Origin: Thiomargarita sp.
Lineage (GTDB): Bacteria > Pseudomonadota > Gammaproteobacteria > Beggiatoales > Beggiatoaceae
Reading direction: 5' to 3'
NCBI GenBank assembly: GCA_020720115.1
Contig: DYPD01000018.1
Coordinates: 1 to 43,735 of the forward strand
DNA: 43,735 nt
The notes beneath the pieces are model-generated. The model made no database searches, was not told where the DNA came from, and saw nothing but the letters and a program-made list of their open reading frames with translations. A program made the position numbers and the translations under genes. Position 1 is the first letter of the stretch. Every line of letters begins with the position of its first letter. Below, piece after piece: positions 6,718 to 14,319 of the stretch.

Positions 6718-8442
6718 TTAGCCCTGGATGTTGAGCTTGAGCATTTCTGTGCCGTCGGCGTCGCTGAGATGCACTGCGCAGGCGATGCAGGGATCGAAGC
6801 TGTGAATAGTGCGCAGGATTTCTATTGGCTGTTTGGGATCATGCAGTTTGTGTCCTTTAAGCGCGGCTTCGTAAGGACCTGCTTGCCCTTGCGCATCTTG
6901 CGGTCCGGCGTTCCAGGTGGTGGGGACAACCGCCTGATAATTAGCGATTTTTTCATCTTCAATCACAATCCAATGTGCCAGTGCGCCACGCGGGGCTTCC
7001 ATGAAACCAACGCCCTGGCAGCGTTTAGGCCAACTGGCGGGCGACCAGAGGGTTTCGTTGAAGGTTTTGGTATCGCCCGCTTTGATGTTTGCCAGCAAAT
7101 GGTCAAACCAGACTTGCATAGTGTCGGCGATGATTTTGGTTTCTAAAGTCCGGGCAGCAGTGCGCCCTAACGTAGAAAACAGTGCGGTAATGGGTAAATC
7201 CAGGGTTTTTAGGCTGTAATCCACCAGTTCTACGGCTTGCGCGTGTTTCGTGGCATACAGCATCAGCATTCGCGCTAAAGGACCTACTTCTACCGGCTTG
7301 TCGCGCCAGCGCGGAGCTTTTAACCAGGAATAAGATTGTTCAACATCCAGGTGTTTGTAAGGCGGGGTGGGACCTGTGTAATTTAATTGAGTTTCGCCTT
7401 CGTAAGGATGCAAGCCGGTTGTTTTGCCAGTGCTGTAATCATACCAAGCATGAGAAACATATTCTTTGACTTGTTCTTTATCGTGTAAATCAACGGGTTC
7501 AAAACTGGAAATATCTCGATTGAGAATCACGCCGCCAGGAATCAAGAAAGAACTGGGATCATCCATCCCTTTTTCGGGGAAATCACCATAGGTCATGAAA
7601 TTCCCCACGCCTTCCCCTTGCGTTGCCCATTCTTTATAGAAACCAGCAATGGCTAAAGTATCCGGTAGATAGACTTGTTCAACAAAGTTTTTCATTTGAT
7701 GAATGACATCTTGTATCTCTGCCAGTTTCTTCGCATTAATAGCAGAATCTGAATTCAAATCAATTGGGCAAGCAACGCCGCCAACGACGAAGTTAGGGTG
7801 GGGGTTTTTGCCGCCAAAAATCGCATGTAGTTTGACTACATCGCGTTGCCATTCCAATGCTTCCAGATAATGCGCAACCGCCATAAGATTGGCTTCTGGC
7901 GGTAATTTATAGGCGGGATGTCCCCAATAGGCTTGGGCAAAAATACCTAATTGTCCGGCTTCGGCGAAATTTTTCAGCTTCTTTTTCATATCTGCAAAAT
8001 AGCCAGGGGAGGTCTTAGGATTATGCGGACTGACACTTTGCGCCAATTCAGAAGTGGCTTTGGGATCAGCTTGCAGAGCGGAAATTAAATCCACCCAATC
8101 CAGCGCATGTAAGTGATAAAAGTGCATTACATGATCATGCACATATTGCGCAGCATTCATCAGGTTACGGATCAATTGGGCATTGGGTGGAATACGGTAG
8201 TTAAGTGCATTTTCCACCGAGCGGATGGACGCCATGCCATGCACTAAGGTGCAAACCCCGCAAATGCGCTGCGCGAATGCCCAGGCATCACGCGGATCGC
8301 GTCCTTTCAGGATGAGTTCAATGCCGCGCACCATAGTGCCTGACGAATACGCTTGGGCGATGGTATCGCCGTCCATTTGCGCTTCAATGCGCAGATGACC
8401 TTCAATGCGGGTGATTGGGTCAACAACTATGCGTTCGCTCAT
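6718..8442 (-). CDS. [NiFe] hydrogenase large subunit (solitary)
   Basis: The 574-residue catalytic subunit matches the HyaB/HupL/HynL uptake type, binding the Ni-Fe active site. All four ligand cysteines are present: RICGVC (Cys61, Cys64) and DPCIACAVH (Cys552, Cys555). A 16-residue tail after His558 would be removed by a HyaD-type maturation protease, so the protein looks intact. A Shine-Dalgarno (GAGAGG) precedes the ATG. No small subunit, cytochrome, Isp proteins or maturation genes adjoin: upstream is a terminator and ctpA, downstream fxsA. In group 1e (Isp-type) hydrogenases the two subunits are encoded apart; sequence resemblance to that group is from memory. Confidence 0.93.
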   Translation of the reverse strand: MSERIVVDPITRIEGHLRIEAQMDGDTIAQAYSSGTMVRGIELILKGRDPRDAWAFAQRICGVCTLVHGMASIRSVENALNYRIPPNAQLIRNLMNAAQYVHDHVMHFYHLHALDWVDLISALQADPKATSELAQSVSPHNPKTSPGYFADMKKKLKNFAEAGQLGIFAQAYWGHPAYKLPPEANLMAVAHYLEALEWQRDVVKLHAIFGGKNPHPNFVVGGVACPIDLNSDSAINAKKLAEIQDVIHQMKNFVEQVYLPDTLAIAGFYKEWATQGEGVGNFMTYGDFPEKGMDDPSSFLIPGGVILNRDISSFEPVDLHDKEQVKEYVSHAWYDYSTGKTTGLHPYEGETQLNYTGPTPPYKHLDVEQSYSWLKAPRWRDKPVEVGPLARMLMLYATKHAQAVELVDYSLKTLDLPITALFSTLGRTAARTLETKIIADTMQVWFDHLLANIKAGDTKTFNETLWSPASWPKRCQGVGFMEAPRGALAHWIVIEDEKIANYQAVVPTTWNAGPQDAQGQAGPYEAALKGHKLHDPKQPIEILRTIHSFDPCIACAVHLSDADGTEMLKLNIQG

Positions 8443-8550
8443 GGTTAGCCTCTCGAATATTGTCTTGTTTGACGTTGAATAAGATGCTTTGCTTGTATGG
8501 ATTTAGAGTCTACACGAAATCAAAAAGGTTTGAACTCACTCTCTCAATAC

Positions 8551-8562
8551 TAATAGCTATTA
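8551..8562. promoter_or_regulatory. 12-bp perfect palindrome upstream of hydrogenase gene
   Basis: TAATAGCTATTA is a perfect palindrome about 110 bp upstream of the hydrogenase start and 43 bp from the ctpA terminator. It is the right size for a dimeric regulator site. No regulator is identified, and no clear sigma-54 or sigma-70 promoter could be placed in this 8443-8600 spacer. A single AT-rich 12-mer palindrome can also arise by chance. Confidence 0.3.
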
Positions 8563-8600
8563 TTGGGTAGTGTCTTGGAAAGACAGGGCGCATTTGAGCA

Positions 8601-8637
8601 CAAAAAAACCGGCATCTGCATAAAGACTGCCGGTTTT
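8601..8637 (-). terminator. Rho-independent terminator of ctpA
   Basis: AAAACCGGCA (8605-8614) and TGCCGGTTTT (8628-8637) make a perfect 10-bp stem with a 13-base loop. Read on the minus strand it is followed by a run of seven T. It lies 24 bp past the ctpA stop codon and separates ctpA from the hydrogenase transcript. Confidence 0.85.
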
Positions 8638-8660
8638 GCCTGCTGCTGCGGGTATGAGTT

Positions 8661-10091
8661 TTAATGCGTGCCGATAATACTCAAGCCTTTAAGCAGATTC
8701 AAAGCTTCGTACAGTGAGTAATCAGATTTTGCCAGCGGAACATCTTTCTCTTTCTCTTTCTCTTTCTCTTTATCTTTCTCTTTATCTTTCTCTTTATCTT
8801 TCTCTTTATCTTTCTCTTTATTTTTAGGCTTAGTTTGTTCCTCGGTTTTCTCGCCGTCCTTATCTGATGACATGGGTTTTTTAGCGTCTTGTTCCTTGCC
8901 ATTCGGTTCTTTGCCATTGGAGAGATGCCCACGCAAATCAGCCTCAGTAAACGAGGTGCTGTCTTCTGGGATTTCAACTGAGGCAATTTCTACGCGATTT
9001 TGCACAATATCAGGGATGATGCCTTCGGCTTGGATAGAGCGTCCGTTAGGAGTGAAGTAACGGGCGGTGGTAATTTTTAAGGCAGCACTCTCGTTGATGG
9101 GCTGAATCGTTTGTACCGAGCCTTTGCCAAAGGTTTTTGTGCCCATGATGATGGCACGTTTGTGATCTTGGAGCGCACCAGCGACAATTTCTGAAGCCGA
9201 AGCCGAACCGCCATTGACTAACACCACAATAGGCGCATTGTTTAGATAATCTTTGGGTTTGGCTTTGAAGCTGAGTTTGGAATCTTTAATGCGCCCTTCG
9301 GTGTAAACAATCAGCCCGTGTCGCAAAAAGGTATCAGCAACACCAACAGCGGCATTTAATACGCCCCCTGGATTGTTGCGTAAATCTAGCACCAGCCCTT
9401 TCAATTCAGCTTTATTTTCATCGCTTAGGGTTTTTAAGGCTTGCTGCAAATCTTCAGTGGTATGGGTTTGGAATTGGCTAATGCGCACATAACCATAACC
9501 AGGGTCAAGCAAGCGGCTCTTAATGCTTTTAACTTGAATCACGTCACGAGTGACAGTAATGCGTAGCGGTTTGTTTTCGCCTTCGCGTACCACTGTTAAA
9601 GTAATATCAGTGCCTGGCTTGCCGCGCATGAGTTTAACTGCATCGTTTAAGCTCATACCTTTGACGGGTTCTTCATCTAAACGCACAATTAAATCACCAG
9701 CTTCAATGCCAGCCCGTTGTGCCGGGGTATCGTCAATTGGCGTAACCACTTTGACAAAGCCGTCTTCCATATTGACTTCAATCCCTAAGCCGCCAAATTC
9801 TCCGCTGGTGCCCACTTGCAGTTCTTTGAATTCTTCTTCATCCAAATAGGCGGAATGCGGATCAAGTCCACTTAACATACCTTTAATGGCATATTCTAAT
9901 AACTTTTCATCGCTGACTTCTTCTACATAATCTTCTTTGATACGGGTAAAAATTTCCGTGAAGGTGTGCAGTTCTTTCAGCGGCAGTTCCGGCAAAGGTT
10001 GCTCGCGTTCAGCAAAAACACTGTGTCCTAAAGAAATCATAATGCCCAACGAAGTTCCTAAAAACAACGAAGGTAAATGACGCGACAGCAT
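8661..10091 (-). CDS. ctpA: Carboxy-terminal processing protease CtpA (S41 family)
   Basis: This periplasmic serine endopeptidase cleaves C-terminal regions of envelope proteins. The start at 10091 gives a 476-residue protein with a signal peptide (MLSRHLPSLFLG, cleaved near VFA) and a Shine-Dalgarno GGGGAG; the frame extends upstream to 10169 without support. A PDZ domain (around GFVKVVTPIDDTPAQRAGI) precedes the protease domain, with catalytic Ser in GGSASASEI and Lys in GTKTFGKGSVQ. Near the C-terminus is a strikingly charged Lys/Glu/Asp repeat tract, encoded by a DNA microsatellite. It follows gpsA and has its own terminator. Many relatives sit beside envC; here that gene is absent. Confidence 0.92.
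   Translation of the reverse strand: MLSRHLPSLFLGTSLGIMISLGHSVFAEREQPLPELPLKELHTFTEIFTRIKEDYVEEVSDEKLLEYAIKGMLSGLDPHSAYLDEEEFKELQVGTSGEFGGLGIEVNMEDGFVKVVTPIDDTPAQRAGIEAGDLIVRLDEEPVKGMSLNDAVKLMRGKPGTDITLTVVREGENKPLRITVTRDVIQVKSIKSRLLDPGYGYVRISQFQTHTTEDLQQALKTLSDENKAELKGLVLDLRNNPGGVLNAAVGVADTFLRHGLIVYTEGRIKDSKLSFKAKPKDYLNNAPIVVLVNGGSASASEIVAGALQDHKRAIIMGTKTFGKGSVQTIQPINESAALKITTARYFTPNGRSIQAEGIIPDIVQNRVEIASVEIPEDSTSFTEADLRGHLSNGKEPNGKEQDAKKPMSSDKDGEKTEEQTKPKNKEKDKEKDKEKDKEKDKEKEKEKEKDVPLAKSDYSLYEALNLLKGLSIIGTH
8743..8822. repeat. In-frame microsatellite in ctpA
   Basis: This polypyrimidine tract is built of TTTCTC and TTTATC hexamers, in the second half alternating as a 12-bp unit. On the coding strand it encodes tandem KEKE and KDKE runs. 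All units are multiples of three, so copy-number change would alter only the length of the charged linker and not the reading frame. Confidence 0.85.
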
Positions 10092-10193
10092 AGAGTGTTC
10101 TCCCCAAGTCTTTGCAATAGTCATCTGAGTATTTTTGAGATCAGTGTGCGGCTTGTTAATCAAGTTCAAGTGTGACGTGCCAGCCAGTTAGAT

Positions 10194-11201
10194 TTAAGCA
10201 TTTTCTGCTTTGGGTTCACGCGAGAGCAAGTTATGTACTGCTTGCTCTGGTGTACAAAGCCCCTGTACTACGAGACTGACTTGTTCGCTGATTGGCATAT
10301 CAATCTGCATCTGCTGTGCGAGTTTAACAATTTGCACAACACTGTGCAGCCCTTCAACCACTTGCCCAATGTTGCGCAATGCATGTTCAACACTGTAGCC
10401 CTGCGCCAGCGCGTAACCAAAGCGGCGATTGCGTGATTGATCATCGGTACAGGTTAGCAGCAAATCACCTAAGCCAGTTAGTCCCATGAAAGTTTCTTTA
10501 TGCCCACCCAAGGCAACCCCTAATTTCATGATTTCATTTAAGCCTCGAGTGATCAAGGCTGCGCGGGTATTAGCTCCAAAACCCAAGCCGTCGGCAATGC
10601 CGGCTGCGATAGCGATGACATTTTTCGCCGCCGCACCCACTTGCACGCCAATCATGTCTGTGCAGGTGTAAACGCGGCAATTGTCGCTACGCAGCAAATC
10701 CGCTAAGGTGTCGGCATAAGCCTGCTGAGTTGCCGCAACAGTCATCGCAGTGGGTAAGCCTGTTGCCACTTCTTTTGCAAAGGTAGGACCTGAGATCACC
10801 GCCAGCGGGCGTTGCTCGCCTAACAGTTTGAATGCCACCTGGTGTAGTGGTTGGCAACTGTTAGGTTCTAAGCCTTTAGTCCCCCAGGACACTGGCGTGG
10901 TTGCCGGCAACGTTGGCGCGATCATTTGCAACACCTGATGAAAAGCTTCGCTGGGCACGACTATCAGTACATGTGCCACTTGCGTTAAATAGGGTTGTAA
11001 ATCAAGGATGGGGGTAAGGGCGGATGGAAACCTCAAGCCAGGCAAAAATTGGCAATTTTCCCGTTCTGCTTGCAGCCGCGCCATCTGTTCTTGATCGTGT
11101 CCCCAGAGCAGAGTGGAATGCTGGTTCTGACTCAGTAAAATCGCCAGCGCAGTGCCCCAAGAGCCTGCACCAATCACCAAGATTTGCTGTTGTTGCGGCA
11201 T
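10194..11201 (-). CDS. gpsA: Glycerol-3-phosphate dehydrogenase [NAD(P)+]
   Basis: GpsA reduces dihydroxyacetone phosphate to sn-glycerol 3-phosphate, the backbone for phospholipids. Starting at 11201 the protein has 335 residues, the usual size; the upstream extension to 11294 overlaps secB and is not family-like. The N-terminal Rossmann motif is GAGSWGTALA. Further hallmarks are SGPTFAKEVATG, GAAAKNVIAIAAGIADGLGFG with the catalytic lysine, and GLTGLGDLLLTC. It begins 17 bp after the secB stop, the same order as the E. coli yibN-grxC-secB-gpsA operon. Confidence 0.95.
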   Translation of the reverse strand: MPQQQQILVIGAGSWGTALAILLSQNQHSTLLWGHDQEQMARLQAERENCQFLPGLRFPSALTPILDLQPYLTQVAHVLIVVPSEAFHQVLQMIAPTLPATTPVSWGTKGLEPNSCQPLHQVAFKLLGEQRPLAVISGPTFAKEVATGLPTAMTVAATQQAYADTLADLLRSDNCRVYTCTDMIGVQVGAAAKNVIAIAAGIADGLGFGANTRAALITRGLNEIMKLGVALGGHKETFMGLTGLGDLLLTCTDDQSRNRRFGYALAQGYSVEHALRNIGQVVEGLHSVVQIVKLAQQMQIDMPISEQVSLVVQGLCTPEQAVHNLLSREPKAENA

Positions 11202-11217
11202 GAGCGGCAAACAAAAC

Positions 11218-11736
11218 CTAAGCGGTGGCTGAAGCAGCTTGCGCGGCAGCCTGTTGCTGAGCGCGTTGCATCTGTTGGGTAAACACTGCGTCAAAATTGA
11301 TGGGGTCTAACAACAGCTGCGGGAAACCACCGCGTACTACTGTATCAGACACGGTTTCACGCACAAAAGGAAACAAAATGTTTGGGCAATAGCTACTGAT
11401 GAGATAGGGTATTTGTTCTTCTTTGAAGCCCTGAATGCTGAACAAACCCGCTTGTTGCACTTCAACTAAAAAGGCTGTTTTTTCCCCCATAGTCACAGTA
11501 ACAGTGGCTTTTAGCACTACTTCATGCAAATCAGCCTGCAAATAGCTGTGCGAGGTTGACATCTGAAAATTGACACTGGGCGCAACCTGTGGTGGATTGA
11601 GGAAGATGCTAGGGGTGTTGGGCGTTTCAAAAGAAACATCTTTAACGTAGACTTTTTGCACTGCTACATGTTGGGTGGGGGTGTTGTTCTGCGCTCCAGC
11701 CATTGGCTGAGCTTGAGTGTTGGCGTCATCAGTCAC
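11218..11736 (-). CDS. secB: Protein-export chaperone SecB
   Basis: SecB is a cytosolic tetrameric chaperone that keeps preproteins unfolded and delivers them to SecA. The 172-residue protein contains the family core: VYVKDVSFETPNTPSIF, the beta strands around LHEVVLKATVTV, and CPNILFPFVRETVSDTVVRGGFPQLLLDPINFDAVF. The N-terminus (about 1-22) and C-terminus are Ala/Gln-rich and probably disordered. Its operon with gpsA and the upstream rhodanese matches enterobacterial order, except that grxC is missing between the rhodanese gene and secB. Confidence 0.96.
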   Translation of the reverse strand: MTDDANTQAQPMAGAQNNTPTQHVAVQKVYVKDVSFETPNTPSIFLNPPQVAPSVNFQMSTSHSYLQADLHEVVLKATVTVTMGEKTAFLVEVQQAGLFSIQGFKEEQIPYLISSYCPNILFPFVRETVSDTVVRGGFPQLLLDPINFDAVFTQQMQRAQQQAAAQAASATA

Positions 11737-11830
11737 AGAAGAACCTCAATAATAATGGAATTATGAAATTAGGAAACAACCAGAGGGGTATTGCGCTAAA
11801 CAGGCTGTCGACAACGGGTGAAAACAAGTG

Positions 11831-12316
11831 CTAATTGACTTTGTCAGCGATTTCAATATTTTTGGGTTTAAGCTTGTTTTTCTTCTTCTCAGCACCACGA
11901 GTCAAAGGCAAGTTAGCATTCTGCCAAGCTATGATGCCTCCGCGCAAATTGTAAACCTGTGTAAAACCGTTCTTTCTTAGCGTGTGGCAAGCTTGCGCTG
12001 AACGACTACCAGAAGCACAACTAATAATCACTGCTTGCTCACGGTGTTTTTCCAGACGCTTGAGATTATTGCTTAAAGAACCTAAAGGGATATGCAGAGA
12101 ATCCAGGATATGTCCATTTTCGTATTCACTTAATTCCCGCACATCCAGCACCAATGCGCTATCGTGATTAATTTTTTGCACTGCCTCCAACGGTGCTAGG
12201 CGCTGGCTACCTTGCGCATCTTCGGCAAATAAGTGCCACAGCAAAAAAGCTAAAGTCCCTACCCAAGCCAAGACCAGCAGCAAATGATTGGCGATAAACT
12301 CTGGCAAATGTTCCAT
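11831..12316 (-). CDS. Membrane-anchored rhodanese-domain protein (YibN-like)
   Basis: This 161-residue protein has an N-terminal transmembrane helix (about 11-29) and a cytoplasmic rhodanese domain (about 42-140). The putative catalytic cysteine lies in IISCASGSRS, and VLDVRELSEYENGHI is a typical rhodanese entry motif. Such domains accept sulfane sulfur as a cysteine persulfide. The C-terminal ~20 residues are Lys-rich. Position upstream of secB-gpsA equates it with E. coli YibN. Upstream lie a DUF2892 protein and an ArsR regulator, which together with a rhodanese make up the E. coli YgaV-YgaP module, so this gene may serve both contexts. Confidence 0.88.
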   Translation of the reverse strand: MEHLPEFIANHLLLVLAWVGTLAFLLWHLFAEDAQGSQRLAPLEAVQKINHDSALVLDVRELSEYENGHILDSLHIPLGSLSNNLKRLEKHREQAVIISCASGSRSAQACHTLRKNGFTQVYNLRGGIIAWQNANLPLTRGAEKKKNKLKPKNIEIADKVN

Positions 12317-12352
12317 CAGTGATTCCGCTTGGTAAGATGTATGTTGCTAATT

Positions 12353-12556
12353 TTAATTGCAGCAACCGGCTTTTTTCAAAATCAAAGCCAAAGGACAAAA
12401 CTTGGTAAAACCACTTTGAAATAGGTTAAAACCCACAAAGGCGGTGAAAAACAGCCAATATTCGCTTTGGAAAATCGGGCTAGCGGGCGCACCCAGCGCG
12501 AGACTTAACAACACAAAAAAACCAGCTACTATGTAAACCACGCGGTCAATAGTCAT
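12353..12556 (-). CDS. DUF2892 (YgaP-like) membrane protein
   Basis: The start at 12556 is supported by a strong Shine-Dalgarno (AAGGTGAG) and gives a 67-residue protein; the open frame upstream overlaps the ArsR gene. Two hydrophobic helices (about 5-20 and 30-48) are followed by [18 protein letters not shown], the conserved end of DUF2892 proteins with three cysteines. In E. coli YgaP this membrane part is fused to a rhodanese and moves sulfur species in or near the membrane. Here the rhodanese is the separate next gene, 36 bp downstream. Confidence 0.82.
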   Translation of the reverse strand: MTIDRVVYIVAGFFVLLSLALGAPASPIFQSEYWLFFTAFVGFNLFQSGFTKFCPLALILKKAGCCN

Positions 12557-12632
12557 AAACTCACCTTGAAGTATTACGGGAATTTTGAGGATAAAAACGG
12601 TAGCGAAGTATAATGCAATCCGCTGGTGATGG

Positions 12633-12956
12633 CTACACGCAAAAGGAGCAAAAGACCTCACGCATCATGCTAATAAGGCGCAAAGTGCGGGAATCGCTGA
12701 CGCGGTAATAGACGCGGTTAGCGTCTTTGCGCGAAGCCAGAATGCCTTTATCGCGTAAAATGGCTAAATGCTGGGAGATGTTACTTTGAGAAGTGCCTAC
12801 ATTTTCCACAATATCCTGCACACTGAGTTCTTTTTCCCCCAAAGTGCAGAGGATTTTCAGGCGTAGCGGATGGGACATGGCTTTCATGGAGCGGGAAGCT
12901 CGCTCAATATCTTCATCCTGCGTGATGAGCGCAATGGTGCTGCTACTATCGGTCAT
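12633..12956 (-). CDS. ArsR-family winged-helix repressor (YgaV/BigR-like)
   Basis: A 107-residue protein with the ArsR fold: [23 protein letters not shown], recognition helix [19 protein letters not shown] and wing [11 protein letters not shown]. It lacks the metal-binding ELCVCDL motif of arsenic sensors. It does have Cys in KILCTL and two Cys in a C-terminal CSFC. Sulfide/persulfide sensors of the SqrR/BigR/YgaV type use a pair of distant cysteines at comparable places. The next genes are a DUF2892 protein and a rhodanese, as around E. coli ygaV-ygaP. A sulfur-responsive repressor is therefore likely, by inference. An AT-rich dyad lies just upstream (12977-12996). Confidence 0.85.
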   Translation of the reverse strand: MTDSSSTIALITQDEDIERASRSMKAMSHPLRLKILCTLGEKELSVQDIVENVGTSQSNISQHLAILRDKGILASRKDANRVYYRVSDSRTLRLISMMREVFCSFCV

Positions 12957-12976
12957 GACATTTGGTTTCCAAAAGC

Positions 12977-12996
12977 ATATAAGAATCTTGTTATAT
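12977..12996. promoter_or_regulatory. Candidate ArsR operator (AT-rich dyad)
   Basis: ATATAAGAATCTTGTTATAT is symmetric at 16 of 20 positions, with perfect ATATAA/TTATAT arms. It lies 21 bp upstream of the arsR-like start codon. ArsR/SmtB-family repressors typically bind AT-rich imperfect dyads overlapping their own promoters, so autoregulation is plausible. No repeat of the site was found elsewhere in the window by eye. Confidence 0.45.
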
Positions 12997-13257
12997 TAGT
13001 ACAAAGCATAAGCTGGAGGATAATATATCAAGCAGGTAGCTGCTGACAATGAGAATCTCATGCGGGTAGGGATTTAGGCTGCGTGATCGCCTTAAGCGGT
13101 TTGCGCTGATCCTTTGTCATCTATAAACACCAGGGCTAACTAACGACCACTGCCATTAACTTAAGCCTGGGGCGTTAAGCGCCAATTTAGCTACCGCAAG
13201 CGACGGCAAACTAACCTGAAGGAGCAGCTCCCTGGCAAGTCCCACATACTTTGACGT
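12997..13257. other. Gene-free stretch with several hairpins
   Basis: The spacer between the arsR-like gene and the desaturase stop has no convincing ORF. It contains short inverted repeats: AGCAG-GTAG-CTGCT (13031-13044), an imperfect pair CCAGGGCTAA/TTAAGCCTGG (13130-13139, 13161-13170), GGCG-TTAAG-CGCC (13171-13183), CCG/CGG (13194-13206) and GGAGC-A-GCTCC (13221-13231). This density could reflect a small RNA, a 3' UTR of the desaturase gene, or a decayed repeat. It does not match tmRNA, 6S RNA, SRP RNA or a riboswitch that I recognise. Confidence 0.35.
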
Positions 13258-14265
13258 TTAAGCATTCAGAAAAGAAGCGCCGATGACGCCAGGGAAATTG
13301 GCAGCACGCAGTCTCGGTAAAGCCGTCATTTTCGGCATTCCCATGTGCGGGTTTGCCACGCGCTGCACACGAAACTGATGATAATTTTGCAACAGTGACG
13401 ACATTGGTAATTCGTGCTTTTCATAGGTCAGGCTTTGATGCAATTGCGGCAGGCGACACCAGGGAATAAATGGCTTGGCGTGATGTGCATTATGGTAGCC
13501 GAAATTTAAGGTGAGTAGATTGAGCCAGGTATAGGCAGGCGCAAAGACATTACTGTAAGTGTTGGCTTGTTCATAAGTTTTGTCATGCACGGGCAAAACT
13601 GGAATATTCCCCTGTGCATCAAGAATATGCGCACTGTAGGTATGCTGGTGCATGTCCATAAAGCGCAACACATGCAGCAAGAGCATATAAGCCAATAAAA
13701 AACCCCCTAATGCACGGGGTTGCAAAGTCAATAAACCAATAAACACGCAAGAATAGATAGCGAGAGCGGCTAGAATCAATTGACGATCAGCGCCGATTTG
13801 AGTCTGCCAGAGGCGTCTGATACTGTGCCATTTGATTAATAATTCAACCGCAGGAATGTAACAATATTCCAATCGCATTAATAGTTTTTGCTGAGCAGAA
13901 TGTTGTGCAAGGTGTGCATGAAAATCAAAATGAATCACATCAGCATGGTTACGGTGATGCGCAATATGCAATTGTTGGATTCGCGTAAAAGAAAAAAAGC
14001 CATGAAAGGTGAGCCAGATACAGAGTTTTCCAGCGATTCTATTCCAACTACCCAACTGAAAAATCGAACCATGCGCGAATTCATGCACAAAGAAAGCAGC
14101 TAATACCATGCTTTCTGCCAGCAACAGAATTCCTATAAGATTTAATCCCGCCAGCGAAGAAAACAACAACCACCAGCCGCCCAGGTAAAAACTGAGCAAT
14201 AGGCTTAATGCTGCTAGGTTATGGGTTACATCTGCTGGATACTTGAATAGCCGTACACTTTTCAT
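13258..14265 (-). CDS. Membrane fatty-acid desaturase family protein
   Basis: The 335-residue protein has several hydrophobic helices and the three histidine boxes of the non-heme diiron desaturase/hydroxylase superfamily: HEFAHG (His61, His65), HIAHHRNHAD (101-110) and HNAHH (about 260). Such enzymes insert double bonds or hydroxyls into acyl chains or carotenoids at the cytoplasmic membrane, using oxygen and an electron donor. The substrate cannot be told from sequence; no carotenoid genes are nearby. The last ~60 residues follow the third box and look soluble. It is followed by the hairpin-rich spacer and preceded by pdxH. Confidence 0.82.
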   Translation of the reverse strand: MKSVRLFKYPADVTHNLAALSLLLSFYLGGWWLLFSSLAGLNLIGILLLAESMVLAAFFVHEFAHGSIFQLGSWNRIAGKLCIWLTFHGFFSFTRIQQLHIAHHRNHADVIHFDFHAHLAQHSAQQKLLMRLEYCYIPAVELLIKWHSIRRLWQTQIGADRQLILAALAIYSCVFIGLLTLQPRALGGFLLAYMLLLHVLRFMDMHQHTYSAHILDAQGNIPVLPVHDKTYEQANTYSNVFAPAYTWLNLLTLNFGYHNAHHAKPFIPWCRLPQLHQSLTYEKHELPMSSLLQNYHQFRVQRVANPHMGMPKMTALPRLRAANFPGVIGASFLNA

Positions 14266-14319
14266 GCTTTATTTTCCTTCAATTCATCTTGGGTTAGCGT
14301 CAGGGTTTCAAACCTTCTT

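Noticed and set aside
8743-8822. Phase-variable switch in ctpA
   Set aside because: Units are 6 or 12 bp, so gain or loss keeps the frame and cannot switch the gene off.
8699-8986. Lysine/arginine-rich open frame inside ctpA
   Set aside because: It is the other reading of the ctpA microsatellite; the ctpA frame is clearly the coding one.
12997-13257. tmRNA, 6S RNA or cobalamin riboswitch in the hairpin-rich spacer
   Set aside because: A short string like CCACTGCC recalls one riboswitch box, but the surrounding conserved boxes and folds are missing.
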